A DNA stretch of 64,000 nt from Aureispira sp963837355 (GTDB lineage Bacteria; Bacteroidota; Bacteroidia; Chitinophagales; Saprospiraceae): contig CAWIMY010000007.1 in the NCBI GenBank assembly GCA_963837355.1, positions 1,612,001-1,676,000 of the forward strand, given 5' to 3'. The translations under genes and the position numbers were made by a program. The notes under the pieces were generated by a model that saw only the letters and a program-made list of their open reading frames with translations, had not been told where the DNA came from and searched no databases. Shown here one piece after another: positions 51,046-60,359 of the stretch; within the stretch, counting starts at the first letter, position 1; every line of letters begins with the position of its first letter.

Positions 51046-52386
51046 TCAATTGCCCACAAAAATATCATAAATGTCATTACCATTGGCAAATAACATCAAA
51101 CCAATTAATAACAAAATTCCAGCCAATTGAGCCACCTCCATAAAACGTTCATTGGCAGGGCGACGGGCAATGATTTCGTACAAAATAAACAGCACATGTC
51201 CACCATCCAGTGCGGGAATGGGCAGTAAGTTCATGAACGCTAGAATAAGCGATAACGCCCCTGTCATGCGCCAAAAATATTCCCAATCCCAAACCGTCGG
51301 AAACATTTTACCAATAGAAATAACCCCGCCCATGCTCTCTGTCGCTTTCAAACGCCCCGAAAACATTTGACGGAAGGCCTTAACTTGACTGGCAATAAGA
51401 TCATAACTGCGCGAAAACGCCATAGGTACTGCTTGGCTCAAGCTGTAGCGGCGACGCTCCGTTTTCATAAATCGATCAAAACCGTAAGGATTAACGCCAA
51501 TAGTAGCGTTTGGGCTGGTTTTTAACGCGGTAGTAGTGAGCCGCCCTTCTCGATAGTAACTAACGGTCACCAACGTGTCTTTGAGGTTGCGGATCACGCG
51601 TTTGAAATCTATAAAATAAGGGGTGGGTTGACCATTTAGAGCAATAATGGAATCGCCTGGAGCCAATTTGGCAGAGTCTGCGCCTGAATTGGGCGCAACT
51701 TTGGCGATGACAAAGGGAATTCTGACATACAACAGGCTCATTTTTTTCTTGCTGTAAGAAGGCAACTTCAAAACAGAGCTATCTTGCACGGTAAAAGAAA
51801 CGGGTTGGCCATCGCGAGAAACGGTTACGGCATATTTTTTATCCAGCAACATATATTTGGTCATCAAGCCAGGGCTAAATTCTTCCATTTTCTGATCGCC
51901 AACGCTCAGTACCTTGTCCCCATCTTTAAAACCCATTTCTCGCGCCAACGGACTCGTACTTACTCCATAATCCATGTTTTCATTGGTTAGGATTTGATCG
52001 CCATACGTCCAAGCCACCATTGCCAATAGAAAAATTCCAAGGGCAAAGTTAACCGTCACGCCCCCCAACATCACAATAAGCCGCTGCCAAGCGGGCTTGG
52101 TTCTAAAATCGCGCTCATCGGGAGCCGATTTGAGGGCATCGCGGTCTAGACTTTCGTCCATCATGCCCGTGATTTTTACATAACCGCCTAACGGCAACCA
52201 GCCAATCCCATATTCCGTTTCCCCAATTTTGCGTTTAAACAAGGAAAATTTAGGATTAAAAAACAAATAGAATTTCTCTACGCGCATTCCAAACCAACGG
52301 GCGGGCAAAAAGTGCCCCATCTCATGTAGTGTAATCAATATTGACAAGCTCAACAAGAGCTGCATGCCCATTATAAATTGTCCCAT
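51046..52386 (-). CDS. rseP: RIP metalloprotease (site-2 protease) RseP
   Basis: A 446 aa inner-membrane zinc protease. LHEMGHFLPARWFG near residue 20 supplies HExxH, and ALDGGHVLF in the C-terminal membrane part supplies the third zinc ligand. Two periplasmic PDZ-like segments lie between (GDKVLSVGDQKM and GDSIIALNGQPTPY). It cleaves membrane-bound anti-sigma factors or signal-peptide remnants; it could in principle process the putative anti-sigma at 35282. Confidence 0.94.
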   Translation of the reverse strand: MGQFIMGMQLLLSLSILITLHEMGHFLPARWFGMRVEKFYLFFNPKFSLFKRKIGETEYGIGWLPLGGYVKITGMMDESLDRDALKSAPDERDFRTKPAWQRLIVMLGGVTVNFALGIFLLAMVAWTYGDQILTNENMDYGVSTSPLAREMGFKDGDKVLSVGDQKMEEFSPGLMTKYMLLDKKYAVTVSRDGQPVSFTVQDSSVLKLPSYSKKKMSLLYVRIPFVIAKVAPNSGADSAKLAPGDSIIALNGQPTPYFIDFKRVIRNLKDTLVTVSYYREGRLTTTALKTSPNATIGVNPYGFDRFMKTERRRYSLSQAVPMAFSRSYDLIASQVKAFRQMFSGRLKATESMGGVISIGKMFPTVWDWEYFWRMTGALSLILAFMNLLPIPALDGGHVLFILYEIIARRPANERFMEVAQLAGILLLIGLMLFANGNDIYDIFVGN

Positions 52387-52826
52387 TCTAGTAATTTAGC
52401 AGTGATGGAAGGCCAATTGAACGACGGCCTAGTCTCCCTCCGTAAGGGAGGGCAAAAATACAAAAAGAATTCACTCTTTAGAAGCGCTTCGCTAGAAAGC
52501 TCTCCGTAGATTTTGTGTAAAAAATAGCAGGTTCACCTTGTTTATTTTCTGAGCAGTAGCTTTTTATAATAAAAAATGAACGAACTTACTACTGCCAAAT
52601 AAACACCCCTCAGCGGCTGCTTTTTACCTCGCACAAAATGCGCCAATCCCTCTTTCCATAAGGTTAAGGAAGGGAGCCGCCAATGCTTTATCATAACATA
52701 CCAACACGGGTTGAGTTCATTTTGTGAAAAATTGTTTGTAAAGTGTTAAATTACAGAGAGTAAGCTGCTATAACTTTATTTTTTGGCAAGTAATTTGGTT
52801 CTATTATACACAAATAACAAGTACCT
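52387..52826. other. Intergenic region of 440 bases
   Basis: No gene seen. A short GC stem (CTCCCT...AGGGAG, about 52434-52450) follows the rseP start. The rest is AT-rich and should hold divergent promoters for rseP and the hexapeptide-protein gene; no consensus was clear. Confidence 0.5.
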
Positions 52827-53426
52827 ATGTTTTATGAATTTCAGGGTTATAAGCCCGTTGTTGATCCGACTGCTTTTGTCCACCCGCAAGCCAATGTGAC
52901 AGGCAATGTCCTTATTGGTGCCCACGTATACATTGGGCCGGGCGCGGTATTGCGCGGTGATTGGGGGCAAATTATAATTGAGGAAGGCTGCAATGTACAA
53001 GAAAATTGTGTCGTCCACATGTTCCCAGGTAAGACGGTGCACTTACATCCAAGTGCGCACATTGGACATGGCGCTGTGATTCATGGAGCTACTGTAGGAG
53101 CCAATGCCTTAGTGGGCATGAATGCCGTCCTGATGGACGATGTAGAAATCGGAGCGAATTGTATAGTGGGGGCTTTGTGCTTTGTACCTGCCAATACCAA
53201 AATTCCCGCTCAAAAATTGGTAGTGGGCAACCCTGCCAAGATTATTAAAGATTTACCAGATGCAATGGTTGCTTGGAAACGCGAAGGGACGGGGTTATAC
53301 CAACAACTGCCTGCCGAATGCGAAAAAAGCTTGCGTCCCTGCGAACCATTAACAACCATCCCCCCCAATAGACCTGTCCAAGACTTTTCGCAGTACAAGA
53401 CTTGGCAGGAGCTGAACAAACGATAG
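52827..53426 (+). CDS. paaY: PaaY/CaiE-type gamma-carbonic-anhydrase-like hexapeptide protein
   Basis: A 199 aa left-handed beta-helix protein. Hexapeptide repeats run through residues ~15-130 (ANVTGNVLIGAHVYIGPGAV). QENCVVHMFPGKTVHL and HIGHGAVIHG supply the gamma-class zinc-binding His positions. The end PAKIIKDLPDAMVAWKREGT is typical of PaaY-like proteins. In PaaY the activity is thioesterase; others may be carbonic anhydrases. No phenylacetate genes are adjacent, so the symbol is tentative. Confidence 0.8.
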   Translation: MFYEFQGYKPVVDPTAFVHPQANVTGNVLIGAHVYIGPGAVLRGDWGQIIIEEGCNVQENCVVHMFPGKTVHLHPSAHIGHGAVIHGATVGANALVGMNAVLMDDVEIGANCIVGALCFVPANTKIPAQKLVVGNPAKIIKDLPDAMVAWKREGTGLYQQLPAECEKSLRPCEPLTTIPPNRPVQDFSQYKTWQELNKR

Positions 53427-53477
53427 TTTTAAAAAGGAAGTCGCTTTTATAGGTGGCTTCACCAGTCCTATACGAAT

Positions 53478-53909
53478 ATGCTAGATGAAATTGTACTAAT
53501 TGATGACGATGGTATGAACAACAAAGTCAGTCAAAAAGTCATTCGTCAACTATTGCCAAATATCCCCATTCAAGTATTTGAAAATGGGGAAGCAGGGTTG
53601 ACTTACCTCATTAGTAGACAAGACGATAATCTGAAAACCTTAGTGTTTTTGGATTTACAGATGCCTATCATGACAGGGTTTGAGTTTTTGAGTATTTATG
53701 AAAATGCCATTGCTCATCAAAATCCGCCTTTCAGTATCTGCTTGTTGAGCAGTGAGGGAGAAGGCATTAAGCAGCAGTGTCTGAAGAGGTATCCTAGTGT
53801 GTTGGATCACACCAACAAACCACTGGAAAAAGCATGTACTGAGCAATTGATTGCTCGTGCTATCGCAAGGTTATCCCCCACACACGCGTTCGTTAGCGTT
53901 GCGCATTGA
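53478..53909 (+). CDS. Single-domain response regulator
   Basis: A 143 aa receiver domain. The acidic pair is LIDDDG, the phosphoacceptor Asp lies in VFLDLQMPIMTG, the Ser switch in ICLLSSEG, and the Lys in TNKPLEK. It has no output domain, so it acts as a CheY-like signal protein. No histidine kinase is next to it. It is followed by a strong terminator. Confidence 0.88.
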   Translation: MLDEIVLIDDDGMNNKVSQKVIRQLLPNIPIQVFENGEAGLTYLISRQDDNLKTLVFLDLQMPIMTGFEFLSIYENAIAHQNPPFSICLLSSEGEGIKQQCLKRYPSVLDHTNKPLEKACTEQLIARAIARLSPTHAFVSVAH

Positions 53910-53950
53910 TTGTTCGATAACGCTTATTTTTTGATAACCATAAAAACAGA

Positions 53951-53984
53951 ATCCTGCTTGGAAGCCGTCCAAGCAGGATTTTTT
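53951..53984. terminator. Bidirectional terminator between convergent genes
   Basis: ATCCTGCTTGG and CCAAGCAGGAT form an 11-bp perfect stem with a T-run on each side. It separates the response regulator (plus) from the 54009 gene (minus). Confidence 0.9.
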
Positions 53985-54008
53985 ATAGCGGTTAGTTTGT
54001 TCTGTTGG

Positions 54009-55061
54009 TTAGGCGCGAGGGGACTCATCGTCGCCTTCTTGTTCGGGGGCAACCACAAAGGTTTGCACCACTGTTTTTTGAAAGGCGCGTGGTGGAATAC
54101 GAACTTCCAACGTTCTTCCCCAAGTCCAAAGGTCTAGTACTAAGTCATCACCTTCTTTTCGGATGGGCGAGTTGAGCACGACATAATGGTTGCCTGTCAC
54201 ACCAGCGAAAAACGCTGATTTTTTTTGTTGGAAACTATCATTTGGATCTTGGTAGCGCGTATCGGAGAAGTAATCGTCCAACAAATTCACATTGACCAAG
54301 AACAAAATGTAATTGTCCGCTTTGTACAATTGGTTCAACTCTGAGGGCTTGAAATCCTTTTTGTATTTTTTGGCTTCGCCTCCCGACAACTTTTCAAACC
54401 ATTTTAAGACTTTTCCAGGTAGGCCAATGCCGCGTACTCCGCCCATTTCCTTATCGGGGTTGTAGCCCAATAAGCCACTGGCGTTTTGTAAGGACGATAA
54501 GACGAGCCAATCGACCAACTGCAAGCTGTACTTGCCTGAACGGACTTCATCGTTCTCAAACATAGACTTATTGGCCTTGATTTTAATGTCTTTGTACGTC
54601 GATTTTCCTGTTTGAAATAATTCAATGGCCGCACGGGTAAAGCCTCTAGGATCGCGCTCAATCCACAAGACCATAAAGGAGGCTGCTCCACAGAGGTTTA
54701 GTTGGTTTTGATCCACATCTTTGGGGTTCGACACCCGAATTTTGAGCGCCTCTACAAATTCTGCTTTGCTGATTTCTAAGAATACATCTTCGGGCGTATC
54801 CTCGCGTGCATAAGCATCAATGGCCGCGCAAGCTTCAGCCGCTTCGGCAGGATCTTGTTGAATGTTGCTTGTTGGCGGGGGGGCTGCGGTGGCTACAGGG
54901 GCGCTTTGTAAGTGTTGGCGCAGTTTGTTGGCGGCGAGTTCTACTTGGACAACACGGCGTTGGGTGGCTTCGTCTAGTCGCGCTTTTTGGGATAGGCGAT
55001 AATAATCGCTTAGAAGCTTCTCCAAGCCTTGCAATTGTTGCTGTAATGTTTGATCGGGCAT
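54009..55061 (-). CDS. Uncharacterised protein with papain-like cysteine peptidase hallmarks
   Basis: 350 aa, no signal peptide. A helical N-terminus (1-55), an Ala/Pro linker (56-70) and a globular domain follow. NQLNLCGAASFMVLW places a Cys (124) at the start of a helix, preceded by Gln120. TGNHYVVLNSP supplies His292 on a strand, and LDLWTWG supplies Asp310. This Gln-Cys-His-Asp order and spacing is that of papain-fold/C39-like enzymes. The assignment is by pattern only, and no family is recognised. It could be a secreted-effector type peptidase. Confidence 0.6.
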   Translation of the reverse strand: MPDQTLQQQLQGLEKLLSDYYRLSQKARLDEATQRRVVQVELAANKLRQHLQSAPVATAAPPPTSNIQQDPAEAAEACAAIDAYAREDTPEDVFLEISKAEFVEALKIRVSNPKDVDQNQLNLCGAASFMVLWIERDPRGFTRAAIELFQTGKSTYKDIKIKANKSMFENDEVRSGKYSLQLVDWLVLSSLQNASGLLGYNPDKEMGGVRGIGLPGKVLKWFEKLSGGEAKKYKKDFKPSELNQLYKADNYILFLVNVNLLDDYFSDTRYQDPNDSFQQKKSAFFAGVTGNHYVVLNSPIRKEGDDLVLDLWTWGRTLEVRIPPRAFQKTVVQTFVVAPEQEGDDESPRA

Positions 55062-55088
55062 ACAATAGTATCAGATAGTGAAATAGAA

Positions 55089-55118
55089 ATAGGTCTTCCC
55101 TTCAAAGAGAAGACCTAT
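55089..55118 (-). terminator. Terminator after the beta-repeat protein gene
   Basis: ATAGGTCTTC and GAAGACCTAT form a 10-bp stem followed on the minus strand by TTTCTATTTC. It lies about 85 bases past the stop of the 55203-55595 gene. Confidence 0.65.
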
Positions 55119-55202
55119 CAATATAAGCAGATTCAAAGACATTTCCAAATAGAAAAAACAGTTGGTCGTTAGAAAGCGCTTTTTGTAAAACTAGGGAGGC
55201 AT

Positions 55203-55595
55203 TTAATTAAAAAAGAAGAAGAAAAACGCGGCGGCTGCCCAATCTTTGCGGACACCTCTCGCACTACCCAGTTTGCTCCCACGCGCATAAATATCACCAT
55301 CGGATTCGATTTCGCCTACTTTGCTACTGCCGCGATACACATCGCCATCGGATTCGACTTTGCCTACTTTACTAGAGCCTTTATAAATATCGCCATCCGA
55401 TTCTATTCTGCCTACTTTACTGCTGCCCCAGTAAATATCGCCGTTGGATTTGATTTGCCCTACTCGGCTAGAGCCTTTGTAGACATCGCCGTCCGATTCG
55501 ATTTTACCCACCTTGCTGGAGCCTTGATAGATGTCTTGGGCGCTTGCTTGGGTACTACAAAACGCTAAAAATAAAACAAGAAATGCTGCTTTCAT
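55203..55595 (-). CDS. Secreted protein of five 16-residue beta repeats
   Basis: 130 aa. A signal peptide (MKAAFLVLFLAFCSTQASAQ) is followed by tandem 16-residue units of the type G(K/Q/R/E)IESDGD(V/I)Y-GSSKV, five full copies plus a leading partial one. The layout resembles what I recall as five-fold beta-flower proteins. It ends in AAAAFFFFFFN, a hydrophobic tail that may anchor in the membrane. Function unknown. Confidence 0.75.
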   Translation of the reverse strand: MKAAFLVLFLAFCSTQASAQDIYQGSSKVGKIESDGDVYKGSSRVGQIKSNGDIYWGSSKVGRIESDGDIYKGSSKVGKVESDGDVYRGSSKVGEIESDGDIYARGSKLGSARGVRKDWAAAAFFFFFFN

Positions 55596-55743
55596 TGGTA
55601 TAATTATAAAATTGGTGATAGAAAAAGGTGTTTTAGAAAACTACCTAAGTGCTTTATGGTCAACGTCTATAATCCTTTTGTTGACTTAATGTAATCGCCG
55701 CAGTATCAGTCGGAAAATTAGCATTCTCATAGGTAAGAAATAT

Positions 55744-55779
55744 AAAAAAAGGGCACCCCAAATAAAATTGGAATACCCT
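55744..55779 (-). terminator. Terminator downstream of the coiled-coil protein gene
   Basis: On the minus strand GGGTATTCCAA pairs imperfectly with TTGGGGTGCCC and is followed by seven T. It lies about 25 bases past the stop at 55803. Confidence 0.7.
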
Positions 55780-55802
55780 CTGTAGTATCGGTCAACAATA
55801 AT

Positions 55803-57377
55803 TTACTTCAAGTTGATTTTAGAAGCGTCGTTGGGCAACTCGGGGGCAAATAGAATCACTTCGTTGCAAATACCTGACTGTAGCGTTTCCGCAAATCCTT
55901 GGTACTTAGATGCCTTAAAGACTTTGTACTTACGGATATAGCTCGCTCCAGGGTTCGCATTTTTGCCTTTGGGATCCAAGGTAAAGACATACGTTTCATC
56001 CCACAGCTTTTTGTCTTTTTTAGACAATTCCGCGTAGTTGTCAGGACGGAAAGACACCACTACTTCGTATTCGGTGTATTTCAAGGTACTGAGGTTGGCT
56101 TCTTTAACTTTGCTTACTTTGATGACTTCGATCACCCCAGAAACACGTTCGTTAAAGGCACAATCTTTACGTTTGGTCTCGTTGATAATACTCTCCGCGA
56201 GTTCTTGCTCGATGGATTTCATTTTCTCCACCGCCTCTTGCTCGCGCTTCTTGGCTTCTGCATCGGCCTTAGCTTGCTGAATGGCGGCTAGGCGTTGCTC
56301 TTCTTTTTTAGCTTCGATTTCTTTTCTAATCTCTGCTTCGACTTCTGCCTCTAGTTTTATACGCAATTCTTGCTCTTTGCGCTGTCGCTCAATCATCAAC
56401 TGTTCTTCGCGTTTTTCTTCGGCTTTAGCTTCGCGCTCGGCATCTTTGGCTTTGCGTTTGGCTTCGCGGATGGCATCTGATGCGTTGGCGCTTTTGCTTG
56501 TTGTCACGTTGTTGGGGTTACCCGCAACCGTTTCTTGGCCAGCAGCAGTCAATTCCGCTTCAAATTCTTTGCGCTTTTCCGCTTCGATTTCTGCGCGCAT
56601 TTGTCGTTCGTTGATACCGTCGTTGTTCGGATCATTGGGCACATCACCAGAAGCAATTCTTTCGCGTATGCGTTTTTCCACCAATTCGCGCATTTCTGCT
56701 TCTGTCAAGCCTGCTAATTCTTCGGGCGTTAAGCCACTAGAATTAATGGCATCTTCGGGAGTGACTTCTGTTACAGGTGTTTCGATGGGATCTACCTCTT
56801 CGATTACGGCACCGTCCGCTTCTTTTGCTTTTCTGAGTTGGTACTTCCGATCTTCATCTTCCAACTGCTGCTCGTACGCTTTTTTGGTGTACTCGATGAT
56901 ATTTTCGTAGGCTTCAAACAAGTCATTGTCCAAGGCTTTCGATTCGTAGGTATAGCGTTCTAAACAAGCCTCTCTATTTCTAGTTTGCAGCAAGTTCATG
57001 GCGTACTTTGTTCCTACCTTGACGTTCTTTTGCTTCAAGTATTCGGGTCCCACAGGAATGCGAATTGCCCGAGAGCGCAAGACAAAATCAATGTCCGTAT
57101 CTTGCAACATCTCCAGCATATCACCGCCTTCCATTGGCGTAAATTTGAATAGCACTTCGTGCTCATCGTATTTCAAAGCACTTTCAGAAGCAGAACGGAT
57201 AACCTCAATCGAGGTGACCTCCGCCAAACCAGGCAGTACTTCGTATTCACAATCTCTTACAGTCTTGGTGCGTACGTTATCGCCATCGCCTGCGCTTGGT
57301 CCGCGCTGGGCTATCAAAGCTGTAGAAAACAAACAACAGGCGGCTGCGGCTGCCCAAGTAGCATATAGCTTTCTCAT
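55803..57377 (-). CDS. Exported protein with a long charged coiled coil
   Basis: 524 aa from the ATG at 57377 (MRKLYATWAAAAACCLFSTA); the nominal upstream start is TTG. A signal peptide is followed by two similar halves. Each half has a beta-type domain with a 'viEVIxxx..tLKYxExEVxxxF' pattern (near 40-130 and 400-510 residues). They flank a Glu/Lys/Arg-rich helix (about 140-390, for example EAKRKAKDAEREAKAEEKRE). Probably a periplasmic or envelope structural protein. No family recognised. Confidence 0.7.
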   Translation of the reverse strand: MRKLYATWAAAAACCLFSTALIAQRGPSAGDGDNVRTKTVRDCEYEVLPGLAEVTSIEVIRSASESALKYDEHEVLFKFTPMEGGDMLEMLQDTDIDFVLRSRAIRIPVGPEYLKQKNVKVGTKYAMNLLQTRNREACLERYTYESKALDNDLFEAYENIIEYTKKAYEQQLEDEDRKYQLRKAKEADGAVIEEVDPIETPVTEVTPEDAINSSGLTPEELAGLTEAEMRELVEKRIRERIASGDVPNDPNNDGINERQMRAEIEAEKRKEFEAELTAAGQETVAGNPNNVTTSKSANASDAIREAKRKAKDAEREAKAEEKREEQLMIERQRKEQELRIKLEAEVEAEIRKEIEAKKEEQRLAAIQQAKADAEAKKREQEAVEKMKSIEQELAESIINETKRKDCAFNERVSGVIEVIKVSKVKEANLSTLKYTEYEVVVSFRPDNYAELSKKDKKLWDETYVFTLDPKGKNANPGASYIRKYKVFKASKYQGFAETLQSGICNEVILFAPELPNDASKINLK

Positions 57378-57658
57378 AAGGATCAATTTAATTTTATCTC
57401 GACAGTATCTTTAGTTCTAGGAAAAGAGGGTTTGACCATAACTTTTATAACAAGTTAGTCAACTACAAGGATGCAAAAGTAGTGCAAATTGGCGCTTTGC
57501 CCTTGCTTTTTTTCTTTATTTTAACGTATTGTTATTGCTTTGTAGGCTAAAGTAAGGCTTTTTTATGCTTTTACGCAAAAACGATTTGATTTGTTGGGTT
57601 TTGCCCCTAATAATTGTAAGGATTGCTGTAATTTTGTTTTTTGATAATAAACAAGCGT

Positions 57659-58420
57659 ATGAAACGGCATCAAAAATTAGCAGTTAGCGAGTACTTTTAC
57701 AGCTTGCAAGGCGAGGGACGCACCATGGGCATTCCCGCTATTTTTTTGCGTCTGACAGGCTGCAACTTAATGTGTGGCGGCCAAGGGGCGGAGAAAGATG
57801 GACAGCTACACGATGGCGCTACCTGGGTCTGTGATACCATCGAAGTTTGGATGAATGGGCAAACTTGGGATTTTCCTGCTTTGGTGGAGGAGCTCAATGC
57901 TAGTACCGACTTTGTAAGGCGCTTAAAAGCAGGGGTACACTTAGTTATTACAGGCGGCGAGCCCTTGTTGCAACAAGCGCGTATAGTGGCTTTTTTGGCG
58001 TATTTGGAGCGCGAACACGACTTGCGCCCTATTATTGAAATAGAAACGAACGCTACCTTGAAACCTCTCGCTGACTTGGATGCCCGCGTTCACTATTGGA
58101 ATACCTCGCCCAAACTGAGCAATTCAGGAATGCCTCAAAACAGGCGCTGGAACGAAGACATCTTACAGTGGTTTTCTGATAATCCCAACACCATGTTTAA
58201 GTTTGTCATCACTTGTCCCAAGGATTTTGAAGAGCTGCAAATACGGTGGCAAGCACAGCCTACCTTGGACTGGCATAAAATCGTGCTGATGCCCGGTGCC
58301 GATAGTTTAGAACAATTGTTAGAACGGAATAAATTGGTCGCCGACTTGTGTATTGAACATCAATTGCGGATGAGTACGCGCCTACATGTAGAGATTTGGA
58401 ACCAGTTAACGGGCGTATAG
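57659..58420 (+). CDS. queE: 7-carboxy-7-deazaguanine synthase
   Basis: Radical SAM enzyme of the queuosine/7-deazaguanine pathway. 253 aa from the ATG at 57659; the frame also opens at a TTG at 57641. SLQGEGRTMGIPAIFLRLTG and TGGEPLLQQ are the family signatures. The cluster-binding Cys are CNLMC and, after an 18-residue insert, CDT (GATWVCDTIEVW), a known variant spacing in QueE. No other queuosine gene is in the window. Confidence 0.92.
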   Translation: MKRHQKLAVSEYFYSLQGEGRTMGIPAIFLRLTGCNLMCGGQGAEKDGQLHDGATWVCDTIEVWMNGQTWDFPALVEELNASTDFVRRLKAGVHLVITGGEPLLQQARIVAFLAYLEREHDLRPIIEIETNATLKPLADLDARVHYWNTSPKLSNSGMPQNRRWNEDILQWFSDNPNTMFKFVITCPKDFEELQIRWQAQPTLDWHKIVLMPGADSLEQLLERNKLVADLCIEHQLRMSTRLHVEIWNQLTGV

Positions 58421-58571
58421 TTGTAGGGCAATAACTTGTTTTATGGCTGGTGGTACAACTTATCGTAGGGTAGTAGAGTTGTAAAAAGTAACTTCTTTCG
58501 TGTTTTTAAGTTAGGAGTAGCTGTCTCCTTCGTGGAAAAATTAGGCTTTTTTACCAAATCACCCTCTAGTT

Positions 58572-59639
58572 ATGCGCTTTTTGAATTTCTTATTGCTGTT
58601 GTTACTCACGCCCTTGTTATCGGCTCAGGATTCTACTTTGAATACCTTACCAACTCTTGTAAACGAACCTCTTCGTATAGGGGTAATAGAAATCCCGCCG
58701 TATATCTTCAAAACAGACGCAGCTAATTGGGCGGGCATATCGCTCGATTTATGGCGACAAGTAGCCGAGACCTTACAACTCCAATACGAATTGGTGGAAA
58801 TAGCGGACAGCGACCAACTCGTAGACCATCTTCGAGCAGGGACGATTGATGTTTCCCTGTATACGGCAATGACGGCACAGAATGATAGCTTGATGGATTT
58901 TGCACCCGCCTATCACCACACGTCACTAGGAATTGCTTTGCCCAAACAAAACAAAATCCTACAGTTGATGAGAGCGCTCTTCACCCCGCGTTTTCTCAAA
59001 ATCGTAGGCTGGTTAACCTTATTATTATTGATTGTAGGTATCATCATTTGGTTGTTAGAACGGAATAACAACGAAGAGGATTTTGGTGATCGCTCTATCC
59101 TGAAAGGAATTGGGGCGGGCTTTTGGTGGGCAGGAGTAACCATGACAACAATTGGTTATGGCGACAAAGCTCCTAGAACAATTGGTGGTAGAATTGTAGC
59201 GATGTTATGGATGTTAGTGGCGATTGGGATTTCTGCTACCCTCACCGCCGCCATTGTATCTGTTTTAGGCACTAAAAATAGCATTAGCTTTCCCAATGAA
59301 TTAAAAGATAAAAAAATAGGGGTCTTACAGAATTCTCCTGCTAGTACCTTCTTGGACAAAGCAAACATCAACTACCGTACTTATAAAGAAGTTCTAGCAG
59401 GTATGAAAGCCGTAGATTCCAAAGAATTAGATTTCTTTGTCCATTCTACTACCGCGCTCCGCCATCTTTACTCAAAAAACAGCGAGCTCCAGTTGACCAT
59501 ACAGAAAACAGGCGCTCATCCACACGCATATACGTTTGCTGTTGCCACCAATAGCCCTTTGCGGGAGCCCCTTAGTCGTGCAGTATTACGCAAAATCATG
59601 AGCAAAGAGTGGCGCCAACGAATCCAAGATTACCAGTAG
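58572..59639 (+). CDS. Potassium-selective ionotropic glutamate receptor-like channel
   Basis: 355 aa, GluR0-like layout. Signal peptide (1-18). S1 ligand-binding lobe (33-125, LRIGVIEIPPYIFK). M1 helix (141-163). Re-entrant pore with the selectivity filter TIGYGD (193-198). M2 helix (207-232). S2 lobe (235-355, GVLQNSPASTFLDKANI). The TxGYGD filter indicates K+ selectivity, unlike animal glutamate receptors. The ligand is probably an amino acid. It has no operon partners. Confidence 0.9.
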   Translation: MRFLNFLLLLLLTPLLSAQDSTLNTLPTLVNEPLRIGVIEIPPYIFKTDAANWAGISLDLWRQVAETLQLQYELVEIADSDQLVDHLRAGTIDVSLYTAMTAQNDSLMDFAPAYHHTSLGIALPKQNKILQLMRALFTPRFLKIVGWLTLLLLIVGIIIWLLERNNNEEDFGDRSILKGIGAGFWWAGVTMTTIGYGDKAPRTIGGRIVAMLWMLVAIGISATLTAAIVSVLGTKNSISFPNELKDKKIGVLQNSPASTFLDKANINYRTYKEVLAGMKAVDSKELDFFVHSTTALRHLYSKNSELQLTIQKTGAHPHAYTFAVATNSPLREPLSRAVLRKIMSKEWRQRIQDYQ

Positions 59640-59963
59640 TAGACTTTTTTATAAAATATTGTTAATTAATCCAATACCAAAATGATTTAAAAGCTCCAAG
59701 GAATCCCAAGCCACATACAATGGCATGTGCAGTAAGGGGATTGTATAAAGGAGCAGATAGCGCTATAATTTGTTGTTTGTAAGCGTGTTCTTCTTTGTAA
59801 AAAGAAGAAATTGCCTATTTTGGACTTCCCACTCAAAAATCTTCTCTTCCCATTTATAATTTACTTTATTAGCTAGCGTTTATTCTTCGTTAAAAAGATA
59901 AATTGTTTACTTTGGGCTTTTCCTGAATATTTCTTCTCTTCCACACCCAAAAATTAAGAGAAA
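59640..59963. other. Intergenic region with a possible gene remnant on the minus strand
   Basis: A minus-strand frame (59662 to about 59840) reads SSFYKEEHAYKQQIIALSAP, then LYNPLTAHAIVCGLGFLGAF, then KSFWYWIN and a TAA. It has no start and a TAG upstream in frame. Its composition looks protein-like, as from the end of a small membrane protein. Two similar TTCTTCTCTTCC segments precede the STAS-like gene. Confidence 0.3.
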
Positions 59964-60359
59964 ATGAAAAAGATGCAGAGTAGCGCTACGGAGATAACCA
60001 TTCGCCCTGATGGCATTATAGAAGTACACCCTAGGTCAGACTGGAACGAACCTGATACTGCTGAGACAGCCAGAGAAGCTGCCTTATTACTCAAAGGAGT
60101 AATAGAGGGTGGTTGTTATGCCATACTCAATTTTCCTCCCAATTTGTACGTCAAAAGAGAAATCATAGAAGCGTATCTAGAAGTAGAGATTGGTCAAGTT
60201 GCAGAGGCAGTAGTAGTCAGCTCATTTGGTGTCCGTCTCTTAATCAAGTTAGCCAGTAGCCTTAGCAAATCTACGGTTCCTTCTAATGCTTTTAGTACCA
60301 AAGAAGACGCAGAAGTTTGGTTATTGGAACAACTGAAAATAGCAAAAGCCAAGCAATAA
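59964..60359 (+). CDS. STAS/SpoIIAA-like protein
   Basis: A 131 aa soluble protein. The alpha/beta pattern has GCYAILNFPPNLYVKREIIEAYL in the middle and AVVVSSFGVRLLIKLASSL, ending with AFSTKEDAEVWLLEQL. The last block is the common end of SpoIIAA/STAS-like domains in Bacteroidota. Ligand and partner unknown. Confidence 0.65.
   Translation: MKKMQSSATEITIRPDGIIEVHPRSDWNEPDTAETAREAALLLKGVIEGGCYAILNFPPNLYVKREIIEAYLEVEIGQVAEAVVVSSFGVRLLIKLASSLSKSTVPSNAFSTKEDAEVWLLEQLKIAKAKQ

Noticed and set aside
56281..56910. A Ser-rich plus-strand protein of 209 codons
   Set aside because: It is the complement of a Glu/Lys/Arg-rich coiled coil on the minus strand, which always gives Ser-rich shadows.
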